64,000 nucleotides of DNA, taken from positions 372,001-436,000 of the forward strand of contig NZ_JACNEP010000002.1 in NCBI RefSeq assembly GCF_014270035.1, read 5' to 3'. This DNA is from Neptunicella marina (lineage in GTDB: Bacteria; Pseudomonadota; Gammaproteobacteria; Enterobacterales; Alteromonadaceae). Made by a program: the position numbers and the translations under genes. The notes beneath the pieces were generated by a model. That model did no database searches. It was not told where the DNA came from and was given only the letters and a program-made list of their open reading frames with translations. Positions 44,939-54,385 of this stretch are shown here, piece after piece. Within the stretch, counting starts at the first letter, position 1. Every line of letters begins with the position of its first letter.

Positions 44939-45967
44939 TTATCCTGTTATGCCGTTCTGCGATGCCCACTTACTTAGTGCTTGCATGGCTTCATCAGACT
45001 GACGTATGCCGTTATGGCTTTTACCTTCAATGATCTTTACTTCTCCATGCTTTAAGGTTGCCATTGCATTGGGATAAGCCTGAGCATCAAAAGCTTCATC
45101 GTTACTGCCCACAAAAGTAATCACCGGGGCGTCAATTTGTTTTAAGGCGTTTTCATAATCCACCGGTGCGGTGCTTAACATCGCACGGTAGCTGTACTGA
45201 TTGGTGCCAGTGCCATCTGGCAGATTAAAAAACATCACAGGTAAATTATCGTAATCGTGATTACCCATTTGATTTAACTGATACAACCCCACCAGTCTCG
45301 CCATATGCAATTTTAAAAAGGCTTCACCCGCTGCATTAGGATCCATCTTTTTCACCGTTGGCGCTTTTGCGCCGAGGTTAGGTGCAAATAACGCATAGCC
45401 ATCAGGTTTAATACTATTTGCCAGCTGTGCATGAATTAATGCGATGCCACCACCCATGGAGTGCCCGGCCAGCACCAGTTTGTTTTGTGGATACTGCTGT
45501 TTAATATATTGCAATACATCTTCCACATCATCGGCATACTGGTTAACGTAATCCACATCACCGGGTTTACCTTCACTTTGGCCATGGCCACGAAAATCCA
45601 TGGCAAACACATTTGCATTTAACGCCGCACGCAATTTGCCCGCCATCACGTTAAAGGTGTAACTGGATGAGCTAACCCCGTGTAATAACAACACACTACT
45701 GGTTGCTGCGTCGTTAGCATACAAGTTAACTTGCATGGTTTTGCCATCACGCACTGTCACTTTTAATGGCGAGGCTGCATTGGGTTGATCTAAGGCCAAA
45801 TCGGCAAAATCCTGTGCACTTGGCATCGGTGCCGGCGCGCTAAAAGTGGGAGCCGGTAAATTAACCAGGGCTAAGGCTTCCTGCTGTGCCGGATTATCTG
45901 CCGCCATTACCATGCAGCTCATACTGATGGCTGTGCTCAAACTTAAAACTTTGCTGAATAATCTCAT
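44939..45967 (-). CDS. Exported alpha/beta hydrolase (lysophospholipase/esterase-like)
   Basis: The 342-aa protein has a signal peptide (about 1-22, cut near VMA) and an alpha/beta hydrolase fold: LLHGVSSSSYTFN (oxyanion region), FRGHGQSEG, the nucleophile elbow GHSMGGG, the acid in FVGSNDEAF and the final His in GKSHNGI. The ATG at 45967 has AGGA 8 bp upstream; a start three codons earlier would lie on the Shine-Dalgarno site itself. The sigma factor gene follows after 4 bp, so the three genes may share a transcript. The substrate is probably an ester or lysophospholipid, not determinable here. Confidence 0.86.
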   Translation of the reverse strand: MRLFSKVLSLSTAISMSCMVMAADNPAQQEALALVNLPAPTFSAPAPMPSAQDFADLALDQPNAASPLKVTVRDGKTMQVNLYANDAATSSVLLLHGVSSSSYTFNVMAGKLRAALNANVFAMDFRGHGQSEGKPGDVDYVNQYADDVEDVLQYIKQQYPQNKLVLAGHSMGGGIALIHAQLANSIKPDGYALFAPNLGAKAPTVKKMDPNAAGEAFLKLHMARLVGLYQLNQMGNHDYDNLPVMFFNLPDGTGTNQYSYRAMLSTAPVDYENALKQIDAPVITFVGSNDEAFDAQAYPNAMATLKHGEVKIIEGKSHNGIRQSDEAMQALSKWASQNGITG

Positions 45968-46056
45968 GTTGTTCATCCTGTTTAATCAATTTACAGAATT
46001 ATTCGTTTGAGCCCTCACAAAAATCACAGCCAGATGAAAATATTTTTTAATTTATA

Positions 46057-46086
46057 CAAAAAAAGCCAGCATAAAGCTGACTTTTT
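46057..46086 (-). terminator. Rho-independent terminator of the PAS/coiled-coil gene
   Basis: On the minus strand AAGTCAGC and GCTGGCTT pair around TTTAT and are followed by a run of T, 40 bp after the stop codon at 46127. Confidence 0.8.
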
Positions 46087-46126
46087 AATTAATAAACAAT
46101 AAGTTATATGATTGACTTTTTTCTAA

Positions 46127-49100
46127 TTAAATCTGCAAATGGGAATAAATCACCCGCAAAGTATTATGCAGCGACTTTTTCATGGTGGGCCAGAATATTG
46201 AAATACTGTCCACCTGACCTTGTTTACACGCCGCTTCAAGCTGGTTGGATAAATCCAGTAAAGGTTCAGATTTTACGGTTTGTGCCATTTTGATGAGCTT
46301 ACGCGCCTGCATCAAAATCTGACCGGCATTTTCTGCGTTTACCGCCTCATCGGTTTGTTCAGTGATCTGTTGCAGCTCTTCCAGTAAACGACTCAGGGCC
46401 ACCGCTAAGGGTGCATTGTCAGTTTGTTGTTGTAAAAACGGCAGCAACTCAAACCAGATTTCTGGTGACTCGGGCAATGGCAAGTCGGCGATTTCCGGCG
46501 CGAGTATCACCTGCTGCTGTTCACCCTGGCTTTGTTTGGCCTGTTCTAATTCCTGCTGATGTGCCTGTACCCAGGCCTGTTCCTGTTGTTTTAACTGATC
46601 CTGACTGCTGGCCAGTTTTTGCTGTGCCTGTTCCAGCGCCTGTTCTTTATCCTGCAACTGGCTTTGGCTTTGCTGTAATTGTTGCTCCAGTTGTTTTAAT
46701 TGCTCGTCCAGTTGTGACTGGCTGGAATCCTGTCTGGATAAACTTTGCTGGCTTTGACGATACTGCTCCTGAACCTGATTCAGTTCGGCCATTAGCTGCT
46801 GATGCTGTTGTTGCAGGCGTTCAACGTTGTTTTCACTTTGCGCCAGCACCTGTTGCTGTGAATCAAGTTGCTGCTGTAGTTTTTGTTCCTGCTGTTCGCG
46901 CTGAGTCAGCTCCTGTTGCAACTGCTGGGCAGCATTTCTGGCTTGCTCCAGTTCCTGCTGTAAATCATTCTCAGCGCTGCGGGTATGTTGTACCTGTTGC
47001 TCAGCATCCTGCAATTCACTTAACTGCTGCTGTAATTTTTGCTGCATGGAATCGTTTTGTTGTTGCGCCTGTTGCAATGCCTGCTGTAATTGCTGTTTTT
47101 GCTGCTCAATTTCATCGCGATGCTGACGCCACTGTTCATCAGTGCCCTGCATCATTTGTTGTTGCTTGTCGGCACGGTTTTGCACATCGGCCAGCTCAAC
47201 TTTAAGTTGCTCCAGTTTTTGTGCTTCCTGCAAACGTTCCAGTTTGTCCTGTTCAGACTGATGCTGAGTCTGGCTGAGCTGTTCCTGAGTTTGTTGCAGG
47301 TTTTGTTGTTTCTGCTGAAGTTCCTGCTCCAGAGCCTGTTGCTGTTGTTTCCATTGCGCTTCACTTTCTGCCATTTTCTGCTGTTGTGTTTGGCTGCGTT
47401 GCTCTACATCCTGTAATTCCTGTTGCAGACGGTCAAAGATTTGTTGCTGACGCGCACGTTCGGCTTTTTCGGCTTCGGTTTGCTGACGCGTCTCATTTAA
47501 GGTTTTTTCGGTTTGTTGCAGTTGTTGTTGTTTTTGCAGTAATTCTTGCTGCAAGGCCTGTTGCTGCTCTTTCCAGTGCTGGTCTGCATCATTCACTTTG
47601 GCCTGCTGTTGCTCAGCACGTTGCTGCACCTCTTCCAGCTCTTTTTGCATTTGTTCCACGCGCTGTTGCTGCTGGGTTTTCTCAATTTTCTCCTGTTCGG
47701 CCTGTTGCTGAGCGGAATCAAGACGCTGCTGGGTTTCATCCAGTTGTGCCTGCTTGGCGGCTAACTCCTGTTGCAATTTTTGCTGTTGAGATTGCATATC
47801 GCCTTTTTGCTGTTGCGACATTTCCTCAAACTTTTGCATCTCGTGTTGCAAGTGATCGATTTGACGCGCTTTACCGCTTAGTTCTGCTTGTGCAACCCGA
47901 TAGGTTTCTTCCAGTTTACGCCGCTGAATTTCGGCCTGTTCACTGGCTTTGCGCTGATTCACCAACTGTTCGCGCAGCCGTTCACTGGTTTGCCCTGAGC
48001 TGAGTAATTGCGATTGCAGGCTGGCAATCTGACCACTTACCTGCCCCATTTGCTGGTCTTTTTGCAATATGGAATCTTTTAACTGAGCAATCTGAGACGC
48101 TGATTCAGTTAATTGCTGCTGTTGCTGCTCACGCTCTTGCTGCAAACGTTCGCCCTGCAATTCGCTCTGCTCAAGTTGTTCGCGGGTTTTCTGGTATTTC
48201 TGCTGACTTAACTGCAAGGCATCAGCGATTTGATTACGCTGGGTTTGCAATTTACCCACGGTTTCACTGCTTTGTGCCAGTTGTTGTTCCAGCTCGGCAT
48301 TGCTTTGTTTGCTCTCAGCCAGTAATTCCCGGCTTTTGTTGTAATCCTGTTTAAGCTGCTGCAAATGCGCGGTCACATCGGAATGCGCCTGCTGTAATTC
48401 ATTTATGGTGCTGAGCTTTTGATCTAAATCCTGCTGCGCTTGTTTAAGGCGGTTTTCGGTATCCGATAAACTGCGCACCTTACTGGCTAATTTATCCTGA
48501 CTACTGGCCAGCAACTGTTGTTGTTTTTCCACCTGACGCTCAGCCGCTTGTTGCAGGTTTATGGCTTCTAAGCGCTCTTCATCGGCTTTGGCCAGCGCGC
48601 GCATATCCATCCAGATACACAATACTGAGTCCAGTTTATCGCCCTGGAACATAGGCACGTAGGTCGCCTGACACGGCAAGGCTTGTTCACCACGCTGATG
48701 TTGCCACACCAGACTTTGCGCTTTGCCATCCTCCTGCAGTTGCTGCAATTTAGCCTGCAGTTTGTCTACGGCCTCCTGATTGGGATTGAGCTCTGGTGAA
48801 TGCGGGAATTTACCGAGCAATTCATCCTCATCATCAACCGCAAAGAAATCCAGTGCCGCAGGGTTAAGTTGTGCAAAGCCGTCATTTTTGAGCACCGCCA
48901 TTGGCATAGAGCTGTGTTGCAACAAGGAATCAAACTTATCCTGATGGAATTGCTGCTGGCTAATATCAAAAATCCAGCACAGGTAATGCCCGGCTTTTTC
49001 GTCATACATATCCATATGCAATTCGCTGGGATGTAATTCACCATCAGCGCCTTTTAAGCGTGCGGCAAATCCACGCAATTTTCCTTCTGCCTGTAACTGC

Positions 49101-50650
49101 TTAGCGGCTTTGCCCGACTGAGTGGGATCATTAAATAACTGATAAAAACTGGTCTTTTTAAGCTGTTCTTCATTCACGCCCAAACGCTGGGTAAAGGTCG
49201 GATTGGCCTGCACCAGTTTGTCATTTTCATCAACAATCGCCATGGCAACAGGTGCCAGTTCCAGCATGCGATAAAAACGTTGTTTGTGCTGTTGCTGTTC
49301 TTTTTTGGCTTGTTTGAGTTCGCTGATGTTTTCAAAAACGCCCACCGAGCCGCCATTTTGCCCATTAGCCTGTTTGATGCGCTGCAAACGAAAACGCAGC
49401 GTTTTACGGTTGCCCAGTTTATCGGTGAAGTCCCATTCCTTATGCGCAGAGCCAGACAGGCTCATTAACATCAAATCATTGCTTTGGTGCTGCTGACGAA
49501 TATCATCCGGAATAAAAGACAACTCGTTTAAGTGTTTATCCTGCACCTGACTAAAAGTCACCGAAAAAAGCTGTTCAAAGGCATTGTTGGCGTTAATCAG
49601 GTGCCCCTGTTCATCTAACATATAAGTGGCATGAGGTTGCGCATGGGAAAAGGCTAACCACTCAGTTTGTTGTTTAACTAACTGCTGACGTGTTTGCGCC
49701 AAAGCCTTTTGCGGCAGGATCCAGATCATCAGTTTTTTGTGACCATCGGCCTGGGTTATCGCCTGCAGATACAAATGCGCCAGAATCAAATCAGACATAC
49801 CACTGGTAAAACGGCATTCAAAATTCACCGGCTGCATTTTCATTGCCTGCTCAACGCTTTGTGACCACAGGCTCCAGTCCTGACGATAGATACGTTTTAG
49901 CAAAGTTTCAGCCGGGCCGTTTAGTTGTTCAATCGGTTCATCCAGCAATTCTGCCAGCGCCTGATTGACTTCAATCTGGTTTTGTTCCACATCAAATTGC
50001 ACCTCAGCAATTGACGAGGCTTTCATCATCGAATCCAGTTGCTGTTGCGATAAGGTCAGTTCATCGATTTGCTGCTGATAACGACTAACATCATCCAGAC
50101 TCAGGCTGAATGCCAGTTGTTGCTGGCTGTCACTGGCGGCGCGTAAACCTGCCAGATAGGTTTTCCCGTCCAGCTGAATATGGCAACGGGTAGCCATGGT
50201 TTTGGCAAACGCTTCAACCAGTTTGCTTTGCTCAGCGAGCTTAAGCACGCTTTGCCAGTGTTTAGCGCTTAATTGCTCGGGTTTTGCATTTAACCAGCGC
50301 GCCATTTGTTTATTCACAAACAGGATATTGCCGCTGGCATCAAGGTGCATCACACCTTGTTCAGCGTTTTGCAAATGTTGCTGGCTATCCTGCAACAGGT
50401 GACTGATTTGTTGATGTTGTAATTCAGCTTTGGCCAGCTTGCTTTTTTGCACTAAAAATAAAATCAGCAGGATTAATGCAATGGCAGCAACCACCGCTAA
50501 CACTGCTAACTGAGGCACAGTTAATCCGAGCGGCAAGGCGCTATCGGCCGCCAGCGCTCGAGCACTATAAAAACCTGCGCTTAATAGCCACAGACAACAA
50601 TTGAATAAACCTTTTGTTTTGGCCGCCTTTTTCACCCGCAATAACCCCAT
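46127..50650 (-). CDS. Very long PAS/coiled-coil signalling protein with degenerate HPt-like C-terminus
   Basis: The 1507-aa protein has an N-terminal signal-like segment (about 12-35) and a membrane helix (about 47-67). Four or five PAS domains follow between about 80 and 680; the recurring LDASGNILFVNKQ, LDEQGHLINANNAF, VDENDKLVQANPTF and LKNDGFAQLNPAAL segments mark them. A Gln-rich coiled coil fills about 690-1370. The last about 110 residues resemble an HPt domain (QARKLIKMAQTVKSEPLLDL, then QLEAACKQGQVD), but the phospho-His position of the usual AHxLKG is Arg. No kinase, GGDEF or EAL domain is present. It may be a scaffold or sensor whose output is structural. Start ATG at 50650; the long antisense frames here are compositional. 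Confidence 0.82.
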   Translation of the reverse strand: MGLLRVKKAAKTKGLFNCCLWLLSAGFYSARALAADSALPLGLTVPQLAVLAVVAAIALILLILFLVQKSKLAKAELQHQQISHLLQDSQQHLQNAEQGVMHLDASGNILFVNKQMARWLNAKPEQLSAKHWQSVLKLAEQSKLVEAFAKTMATRCHIQLDGKTYLAGLRAASDSQQQLAFSLSLDDVSRYQQQIDELTLSQQQLDSMMKASSIAEVQFDVEQNQIEVNQALAELLDEPIEQLNGPAETLLKRIYRQDWSLWSQSVEQAMKMQPVNFECRFTSGMSDLILAHLYLQAITQADGHKKLMIWILPQKALAQTRQQLVKQQTEWLAFSHAQPHATYMLDEQGHLINANNAFEQLFSVTFSQVQDKHLNELSFIPDDIRQQHQSNDLMLMSLSGSAHKEWDFTDKLGNRKTLRFRLQRIKQANGQNGGSVGVFENISELKQAKKEQQQHKQRFYRMLELAPVAMAIVDENDKLVQANPTFTQRLGVNEEQLKKTSFYQLFNDPTQSGKAAKQLQAEGKLRGFAARLKGADGELHPSELHMDMYDEKAGHYLCWIFDISQQQFHQDKFDSLLQHSSMPMAVLKNDGFAQLNPAALDFFAVDDEDELLGKFPHSPELNPNQEAVDKLQAKLQQLQEDGKAQSLVWQHQRGEQALPCQATYVPMFQGDKLDSVLCIWMDMRALAKADEERLEAINLQQAAERQVEKQQQLLASSQDKLASKVRSLSDTENRLKQAQQDLDQKLSTINELQQAHSDVTAHLQQLKQDYNKSRELLAESKQSNAELEQQLAQSSETVGKLQTQRNQIADALQLSQQKYQKTREQLEQSELQGERLQQEREQQQQQLTESASQIAQLKDSILQKDQQMGQVSGQIASLQSQLLSSGQTSERLREQLVNQRKASEQAEIQRRKLEETYRVAQAELSGKARQIDHLQHEMQKFEEMSQQQKGDMQSQQQKLQQELAAKQAQLDETQQRLDSAQQQAEQEKIEKTQQQQRVEQMQKELEEVQQRAEQQQAKVNDADQHWKEQQQALQQELLQKQQQLQQTEKTLNETRQQTEAEKAERARQQQIFDRLQQELQDVEQRSQTQQQKMAESEAQWKQQQQALEQELQQKQQNLQQTQEQLSQTQHQSEQDKLERLQEAQKLEQLKVELADVQNRADKQQQMMQGTDEQWRQHRDEIEQQKQQLQQALQQAQQQNDSMQQKLQQQLSELQDAEQQVQHTRSAENDLQQELEQARNAAQQLQQELTQREQQEQKLQQQLDSQQQVLAQSENNVERLQQQHQQLMAELNQVQEQYRQSQQSLSRQDSSQSQLDEQLKQLEQQLQQSQSQLQDKEQALEQAQQKLASSQDQLKQQEQAWVQAHQQELEQAKQSQGEQQQVILAPEIADLPLPESPEIWFELLPFLQQQTDNAPLAVALSRLLEELQQITEQTDEAVNAENAGQILMQARKLIKMAQTVKSEPLLDLSNQLEAACKQGQVDSISIFWPTMKKSLHNTLRVIYSHLQI

Positions 50651-50769
50651 ACTTCATTGATTTTTTTAGCATAACCAATTTTTGGTGTTTGGAATGTGCC
50701 GTAAAAACCACATGCGTGTATAAATCTATACCTTAAATATAGAGGGCTGGCGGCAAATTGTTGCTCAAA

Positions 50770-51258
50770 TTAAAAGGTAGATTTTCGTTTAAAGCCTGGA
50801 TGGGAAAATTCGCAGCTGCAGGCGTATTGAATTTGATCCGGCGAAAAGCCACGGTACTGCAAATAACGTTGGTGTTTTTGCTTTTGTTGCGCAGTAAGAG
50901 GCAAAGCATCGCGGCTAAATTTTTTATCATGCACCGTTTTAGCTAACTCAAACCAGTCTACGTCCTGCTCTGCCAGTGCCTGATTTACCGCGCTATCTTC
51001 CACGCCTCGTTCGCGTAATTCGTTGCGAATGCGCAACTGCCCTTGTCCTTTGGCGATGCGCTGACGCACAAAGCTTTCAGCAAAACGCAAATTAGACTGC
51101 CAACCACGCTGCTTAAACTGCTCAAGTATTGGTGATAACTCCTGTGCACTAATGCCACGTTGCTGCAGTTTTTGATACAGTTCACGTTCGCTGTGTTCAC
51201 GGCGTGCTAACAAACGGGTCAGAGTTTCACGGATGGAGGAAGGCGTATTGTCTGTCAT
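50770..51258 (-). CDS. recX: Recombination regulator RecX
   Basis: The 162-aa protein is made of the three-helix repeats of RecX: LARREHSERELYQKLQQRG, then ILEQFKQRGWQSNLRFAESFVRQRIAKGQG with RIRNELRERGV, and a third repeat LQYRGFSPDQIQYA. RecX binds RecA and modulates filament length. recA is not adjacent on either side, which differs from the recA-recX arrangement of E. coli. The C-terminal tail is slightly longer than usual. Confidence 0.93.
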   Translation of the reverse strand: MTDNTPSSIRETLTRLLARREHSERELYQKLQQRGISAQELSPILEQFKQRGWQSNLRFAESFVRQRIAKGQGQLRIRNELRERGVEDSAVNQALAEQDVDWFELAKTVHDKKFSRDALPLTAQQKQKHQRYLQYRGFSPDQIQYACSCEFSHPGFKRKSTF

Positions 51259-51331
51259 CTACTTTTGTACTTGGCATCTGGTTGGCCAAGTGTAATAGTT
51301 CCAGCCAATGCAGACCAGCCACGATGTTATC

Positions 51332-52471
51332 ATGTCCATTAGTATTCAATTAGTTAGTGACATTTCCAGTCTCCCGCGCCAACAATTTAATTGCCTGGAG
51401 CGTCACGGTTACCCCTTTTTAACTCATGATTTTTTACAGGCACTGGAGCAACAACATTGTGTCGGTGGCAACAGTGGCTGGCAGGCACAACATCTGGCGA
51501 TTTATCAGCAACAACAGCTCATTGCATTTGTACCTGTTTATCAAAAAAGCCATAGCTACGGTGAATACGTATTTGATTTTAGCTGGGCGGATGCCTATGC
51601 CCATCACGGGCTGGATTATTTTCCCAAACTGGTGGCGGCAATTCCTTTTACACCCGTGCCGGGGCCACGTTTAATCACTGTTGCGGGACTTGATTCAGAT
51701 ACGCTAAACAAACTCTACCAACAGATTGATCTGTGGTTTAGTCAGCAGCCTTATTCATCGCTGCACTGGTTATTTATCCCCGAATCTCAAATTCCAATTC
51801 TGCAACAACATGGTTATGCCATCCGCCATAGCGTGCAGTTTCACTGGTTTAATCATGACTATCAGCAGTTTGATGATTTTCTGGCACGTTGCAATTCGCG
51901 TAAACGCAAAATGATGCGTAAGGAACGCCAAAAGGTAACGCTGGCAGGCGTGACGGTATCGCGGGTTTCAGGTCAGGATCTTAGTGCTGAACATATGCGT
52001 CAGTTCTACCATTGTTATTGCGCCACTTACCTTAAACGCAGTGGCCATAGCGGTTATTTAAGTGAAGGATTTTTCCTGCAATGCCAACAGCAGATGGCCG
52101 ACAATATGTTGCTGGTGATGGCGCACAGGGATGAAGAGCTTATCGCTTCTGCCCTGTTCTTTTTCGATGACAATAATCTGTATGGCCGTTACTGGGGTGC
52201 GCTTGAAGAGGTAGATGCGCTGCACTTTGAGTGCTGCTTTTATCAGGGTATAGAGTTTTGTATTGAACGCGGCATCAGTATTTTTAACCCCGGCACCCAG
52301 GGCGAACATAAAATTTTGCGCGGCTTTGAGCCAAGCTGGTGTTATTCAGCACATAAACTGCAACATGCCGATTTCCAACATGCTATCGCTAACTTTGTCA
52401 TTGACGAACACAAACAACTGCAACTCTATCACCAGCAAGCCAGCAGCTTATTGCCTTATAAATCAGACTGA
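51332..52471 (+). CDS. FemAB/GNAT-like N-acyltransferase (DUF482 family)
   Basis: The 379-aa protein matches the DUF482 'peptidogalycan biosynthesis/recognition' family: PFLTHDFLQALE near the start, then GWQAQHLAIY, KSHSYGEYVFDFSWADAY, IPFTPVPGPRL, SRKRKMMRKER and the C-terminal FNPGTQGEHKILRGFEP. The GNAT-like second half should bind an acyl-donor such as aminoacyl-tRNA or acyl-CoA; the physiological substrate is unknown. I start at the ATG at 51332, since relatives begin close to this point; a start eight codons earlier is possible. No strong Shine-Dalgarno site. Divergent from recX. Confidence 0.84.
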   Translation: MSISIQLVSDISSLPRQQFNCLERHGYPFLTHDFLQALEQQHCVGGNSGWQAQHLAIYQQQQLIAFVPVYQKSHSYGEYVFDFSWADAYAHHGLDYFPKLVAAIPFTPVPGPRLITVAGLDSDTLNKLYQQIDLWFSQQPYSSLHWLFIPESQIPILQQHGYAIRHSVQFHWFNHDYQQFDDFLARCNSRKRKMMRKERQKVTLAGVTVSRVSGQDLSAEHMRQFYHCYCATYLKRSGHSGYLSEGFFLQCQQQMADNMLLVMAHRDEELIASALFFFDDNNLYGRYWGALEEVDALHFECCFYQGIEFCIERGISIFNPGTQGEHKILRGFEPSWCYSAHKLQHADFQHAIANFVIDEHKQLQLYHQQASSLLPYKSD

Positions 52472-52540
52472 TAAAGCTGCCAAACAAAACAAGCAAACCT
52501 GACTTTAAGTAAAAACAACCAAACTAAATGTAAAATATAT

Positions 52541-52572
52541 TTGACATTGCATATTTTGCGATCAATTATAGT
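52541..52572 (+). promoter_or_regulatory. Possible promoter for the membrane protein/XRE pair
   Basis: TTGACA (52541-52546) is a perfect -35 element. TATAGT (52567-52572) would be a -10 with a long 20-bp spacer; ATTATA two bases earlier gives 18 bp. The start codon lies 38 bp further on. Confidence 0.45.
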
Positions 52573-52609
52573 CAAACAAACTTTACTTAAAGACAAAGGA
52601 GATAGACAA

Positions 52610-53023
52610 ATGACCCAACCCAATCAGGACAACTGGCAAAACAAGGTGAAAAGCAACACCTTAAAAATGGCTTACTGGACAGGCGCATGGTTAATGACTT
52701 TAGCCTTAGCCACCTTCGGCCCGGTTTTTTTGTGGCAACAACCAACCATTAGCCATGCGGCTACCATTGTTAACTTACTGGTCGGTATTGGTATGTTGGT
52801 GGCCAATCATAAACATTTGCAGGTACAGGATGAGTTACAGCAAAAAATCCAGCTGGAGGCCATGGCGCTGACTTTAGGTGTGGTGGTTATCGTAAGTATG
52901 GCTTATGCCACCATACAGGGTGACCAGCTACTTAATGTCAAAGATACCTTATCCAATCTGATGTTTATTATCGGCATAACCTACCTCATTGGTGTGTTTA
53001 TGGGACGGAGAAAATACCAATGA
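52610..53023 (+). CDS. Four-helix membrane protein paired with an XRE regulator
   Basis: The 137-aa protein has four predicted membrane helices (about 17-39, 44-66, 80-102 and 112-131) and short loops. The ATG at 52610 has AAGGAG about 9 bp upstream; the longer frame starts inside the promoter. The stop overlaps the start of the XRE gene (ATGA). Small membrane protein/XRE pairs of this layout are common and often self-regulating, with the membrane protein possibly holding the regulator. Its function is not known. Confidence 0.8.
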   Translation: MTQPNQDNWQNKVKSNTLKMAYWTGAWLMTLALATFGPVFLWQQPTISHAATIVNLLVGIGMLVANHKHLQVQDELQQKIQLEAMALTLGVVVIVSMAYATIQGDQLLNVKDTLSNLMFIIGITYLIGVFMGRRKYQ

Positions 53024-53214
53024 AAAATCGCCTGAAAGTATTGCGTGCCGAACGCGACTGGACGCAGGGTGATTTGGCTAATGCGCTGGAAGTATCGCGC
53101 CAGACGGTTAACGCCATCGAAACCGGAAAGTTTGATCCCAGTTTGCCGCTGGCGTTTAAAGCCGCGCGCTTATTTAATCTGAAGATTGAAGATATTTTTT
53201 CGGATGAAAATTAG
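53020..53214 (+). CDS. XRE-family helix-turn-helix regulator (YozG-like)
   Basis: The 64-aa protein is a single Cro/C1-type HTH: RAERDWTQGDLANALEVSRQTVNAIETGKFDPS is a strong match, ending FNLKIEDIFSDEN as in the YozG-like short regulators. It overlaps the membrane protein gene by 4 bp and probably regulates that promoter. No prophage genes surround it, so a phage repressor role is unlikely. Confidence 0.92.
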   Translation: MKNRLKVLRAERDWTQGDLANALEVSRQTVNAIETGKFDPSLPLAFKAARLFNLKIEDIFSDEN

Positions 53215-53252
53215 TAAGCAGGCTTCAACAGGCAATTCAGCCGCAGTTTGCT

Positions 53253-53774
53253 TTAAGCAAGTTGCGGCATTTCTTCCAACACCTGTTGCATACGTTTTTC
53301 AACCGAGCCCGATACCAGAGTAAATGGAATTTTGTGTTGTTTAAGGTAATCGAGAATAAAAGCCTGAAACTCTATGCGATTGGCATCGCCAGAACGTTCC
53401 CAGGTATCGTCATAGGGAATATCGGTATCACACACAATCACGCGCTGATAACGAGTCCAGCACTCGCTGGCCAGTTTGCTTAATTCAGGCAATGCACTGT
53501 TGTGATAATGCAAGGCAAAATGCCAGGTGGTGAAGGCATTGGTATCACACAATAAAATCCTGTTAGCATTGCTGATAGCTGCATCTTCCATCTGATTTTG
53601 CATTTGCGCGATATGCAATAACTGCCCGGGCGTTAAACGGCGGTCTACCTGATGTTCAAGCCAGTAGTCACGGCCATATTCTTCAACCCAGTTGGTATTA
53701 AGTTGCTGGCTAAGTGCATTAATCAGTGTGGTTTTACCGGTTGAAGGCGCACCAAGGAATACCCATTTTTTCAT
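53253..53774 (-). CDS. NadR-like nicotinamide riboside kinase
   Basis: The 173-aa protein is a P-loop kinase: Walker A GAPSTGKTTL at residues 8-17, EEYGRDYWLEHQ, and LLCDTNAFTTWHFALHY, matching the C-terminal ribosylnicotinamide kinase domain of NadR (AAA_28). Neither the N-terminal regulator domain nor the adenylyltransferase domain of NadR is present. Directly downstream of pnuC (4-bp overlap), it would phosphorylate imported nicotinamide riboside to NMN and trap it. The context makes this assignment strong. Confidence 0.9.
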   Translation of the reverse strand: MKKWVFLGAPSTGKTTLINALSQQLNTNWVEEYGRDYWLEHQVDRRLTPGQLLHIAQMQNQMEDAAISNANRILLCDTNAFTTWHFALHYHNSALPELSKLASECWTRYQRVIVCDTDIPYDDTWERSGDANRIEFQAFILDYLKQHKIPFTLVSGSVEKRMQQVLEEMPQLA

Positions 53775-54385
53775 ACTGTTACTTCTGTTTTAACTCTGTT
53801 TTGTTGCAGGTTTTGCCACCACTGCCATTGGCCAATAATCGACATAAGCAAAAAGCAGCCGTATAAAACCGAGGTTGGGTGCAAACCTTTTTGCCAATAA
53901 ATCACAATAGCCACCAGATCCACCACTATCCACACCAGCCAGTTCAGTAACTTTTTGTACGACAATAACCATTGCGCGACTAATGAAGCGCAGGTGGTAA
54001 AGGCATCAGCATAGGGGAAACTGGCATCAGTGTGGTTGGCCATTATATAACCCAGGCCCGCAGAACTTAAGATAATTACCACGGAGCTTATAAGATAAAG
54101 TGTCGCTGAGCCCGCATCCACATCAATATGGCCTTTATCATCCGTGGATTTTGACCAAATCCACCAGCCATAAAACTGAAAGCCGATGTAAAAAATTTGC
54201 AAAATGGTGTCGGAGTAGAGTTTGCTCTGATAAAAAATGTAAGTGTACAAACTCACCTGCACCAGTCCTGCGGCGAAGCACCAGATAGAACGACGGATAA
54301 GCAAATACACACATAAAAAACCAGCGACTGTGGCTATCCATTCAATCGGAGTCGCACCGGCAAAGCCGGCTAAAAAATCACTCAC
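53771..54385 (-). CDS. pnuC: PnuC nicotinamide riboside transporter
   Basis: The 204-aa protein has seven predicted membrane helices and PnuC features: TPIEWIATVAGFLCVYLLIR near the start, YTYIFYQSKLYSDTILQIFY, YGWWIW in the middle and NWLVWIVVDLVAIVIYWQK near the end. PnuC carries nicotinamide riboside by facilitated diffusion, driven by phosphorylation inside the cell. It overlaps the DUF938 gene upstream by 8 bp and the kinase gene downstream by 4 bp. Confidence 0.94.
   Translation of the reverse strand: MSDFLAGFAGATPIEWIATVAGFLCVYLLIRRSIWCFAAGLVQVSLYTYIFYQSKLYSDTILQIFYIGFQFYGWWIWSKSTDDKGHIDVDAGSATLYLISSVVIILSSAGLGYIMANHTDASFPYADAFTTCASLVAQWLLSYKKLLNWLVWIVVDLVAIVIYWQKGLHPTSVLYGCFLLMSIIGQWQWWQNLQQNRVKTEVTV

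Noticed and set aside
46411..48003. Several antisense frames of 100-264 codons within the PAS/coiled-coil gene
   Set aside because: They result from the CAG/CAA-rich coding strand, which rarely gives stops in reverse; the products are Val/Ala/Leu low-complexity.
53020..53214. XRE regulator as a prophage repressor
   Set aside because: No phage genes nearby; the short YozG-like form with a coupled membrane protein is a common chromosomal pair.
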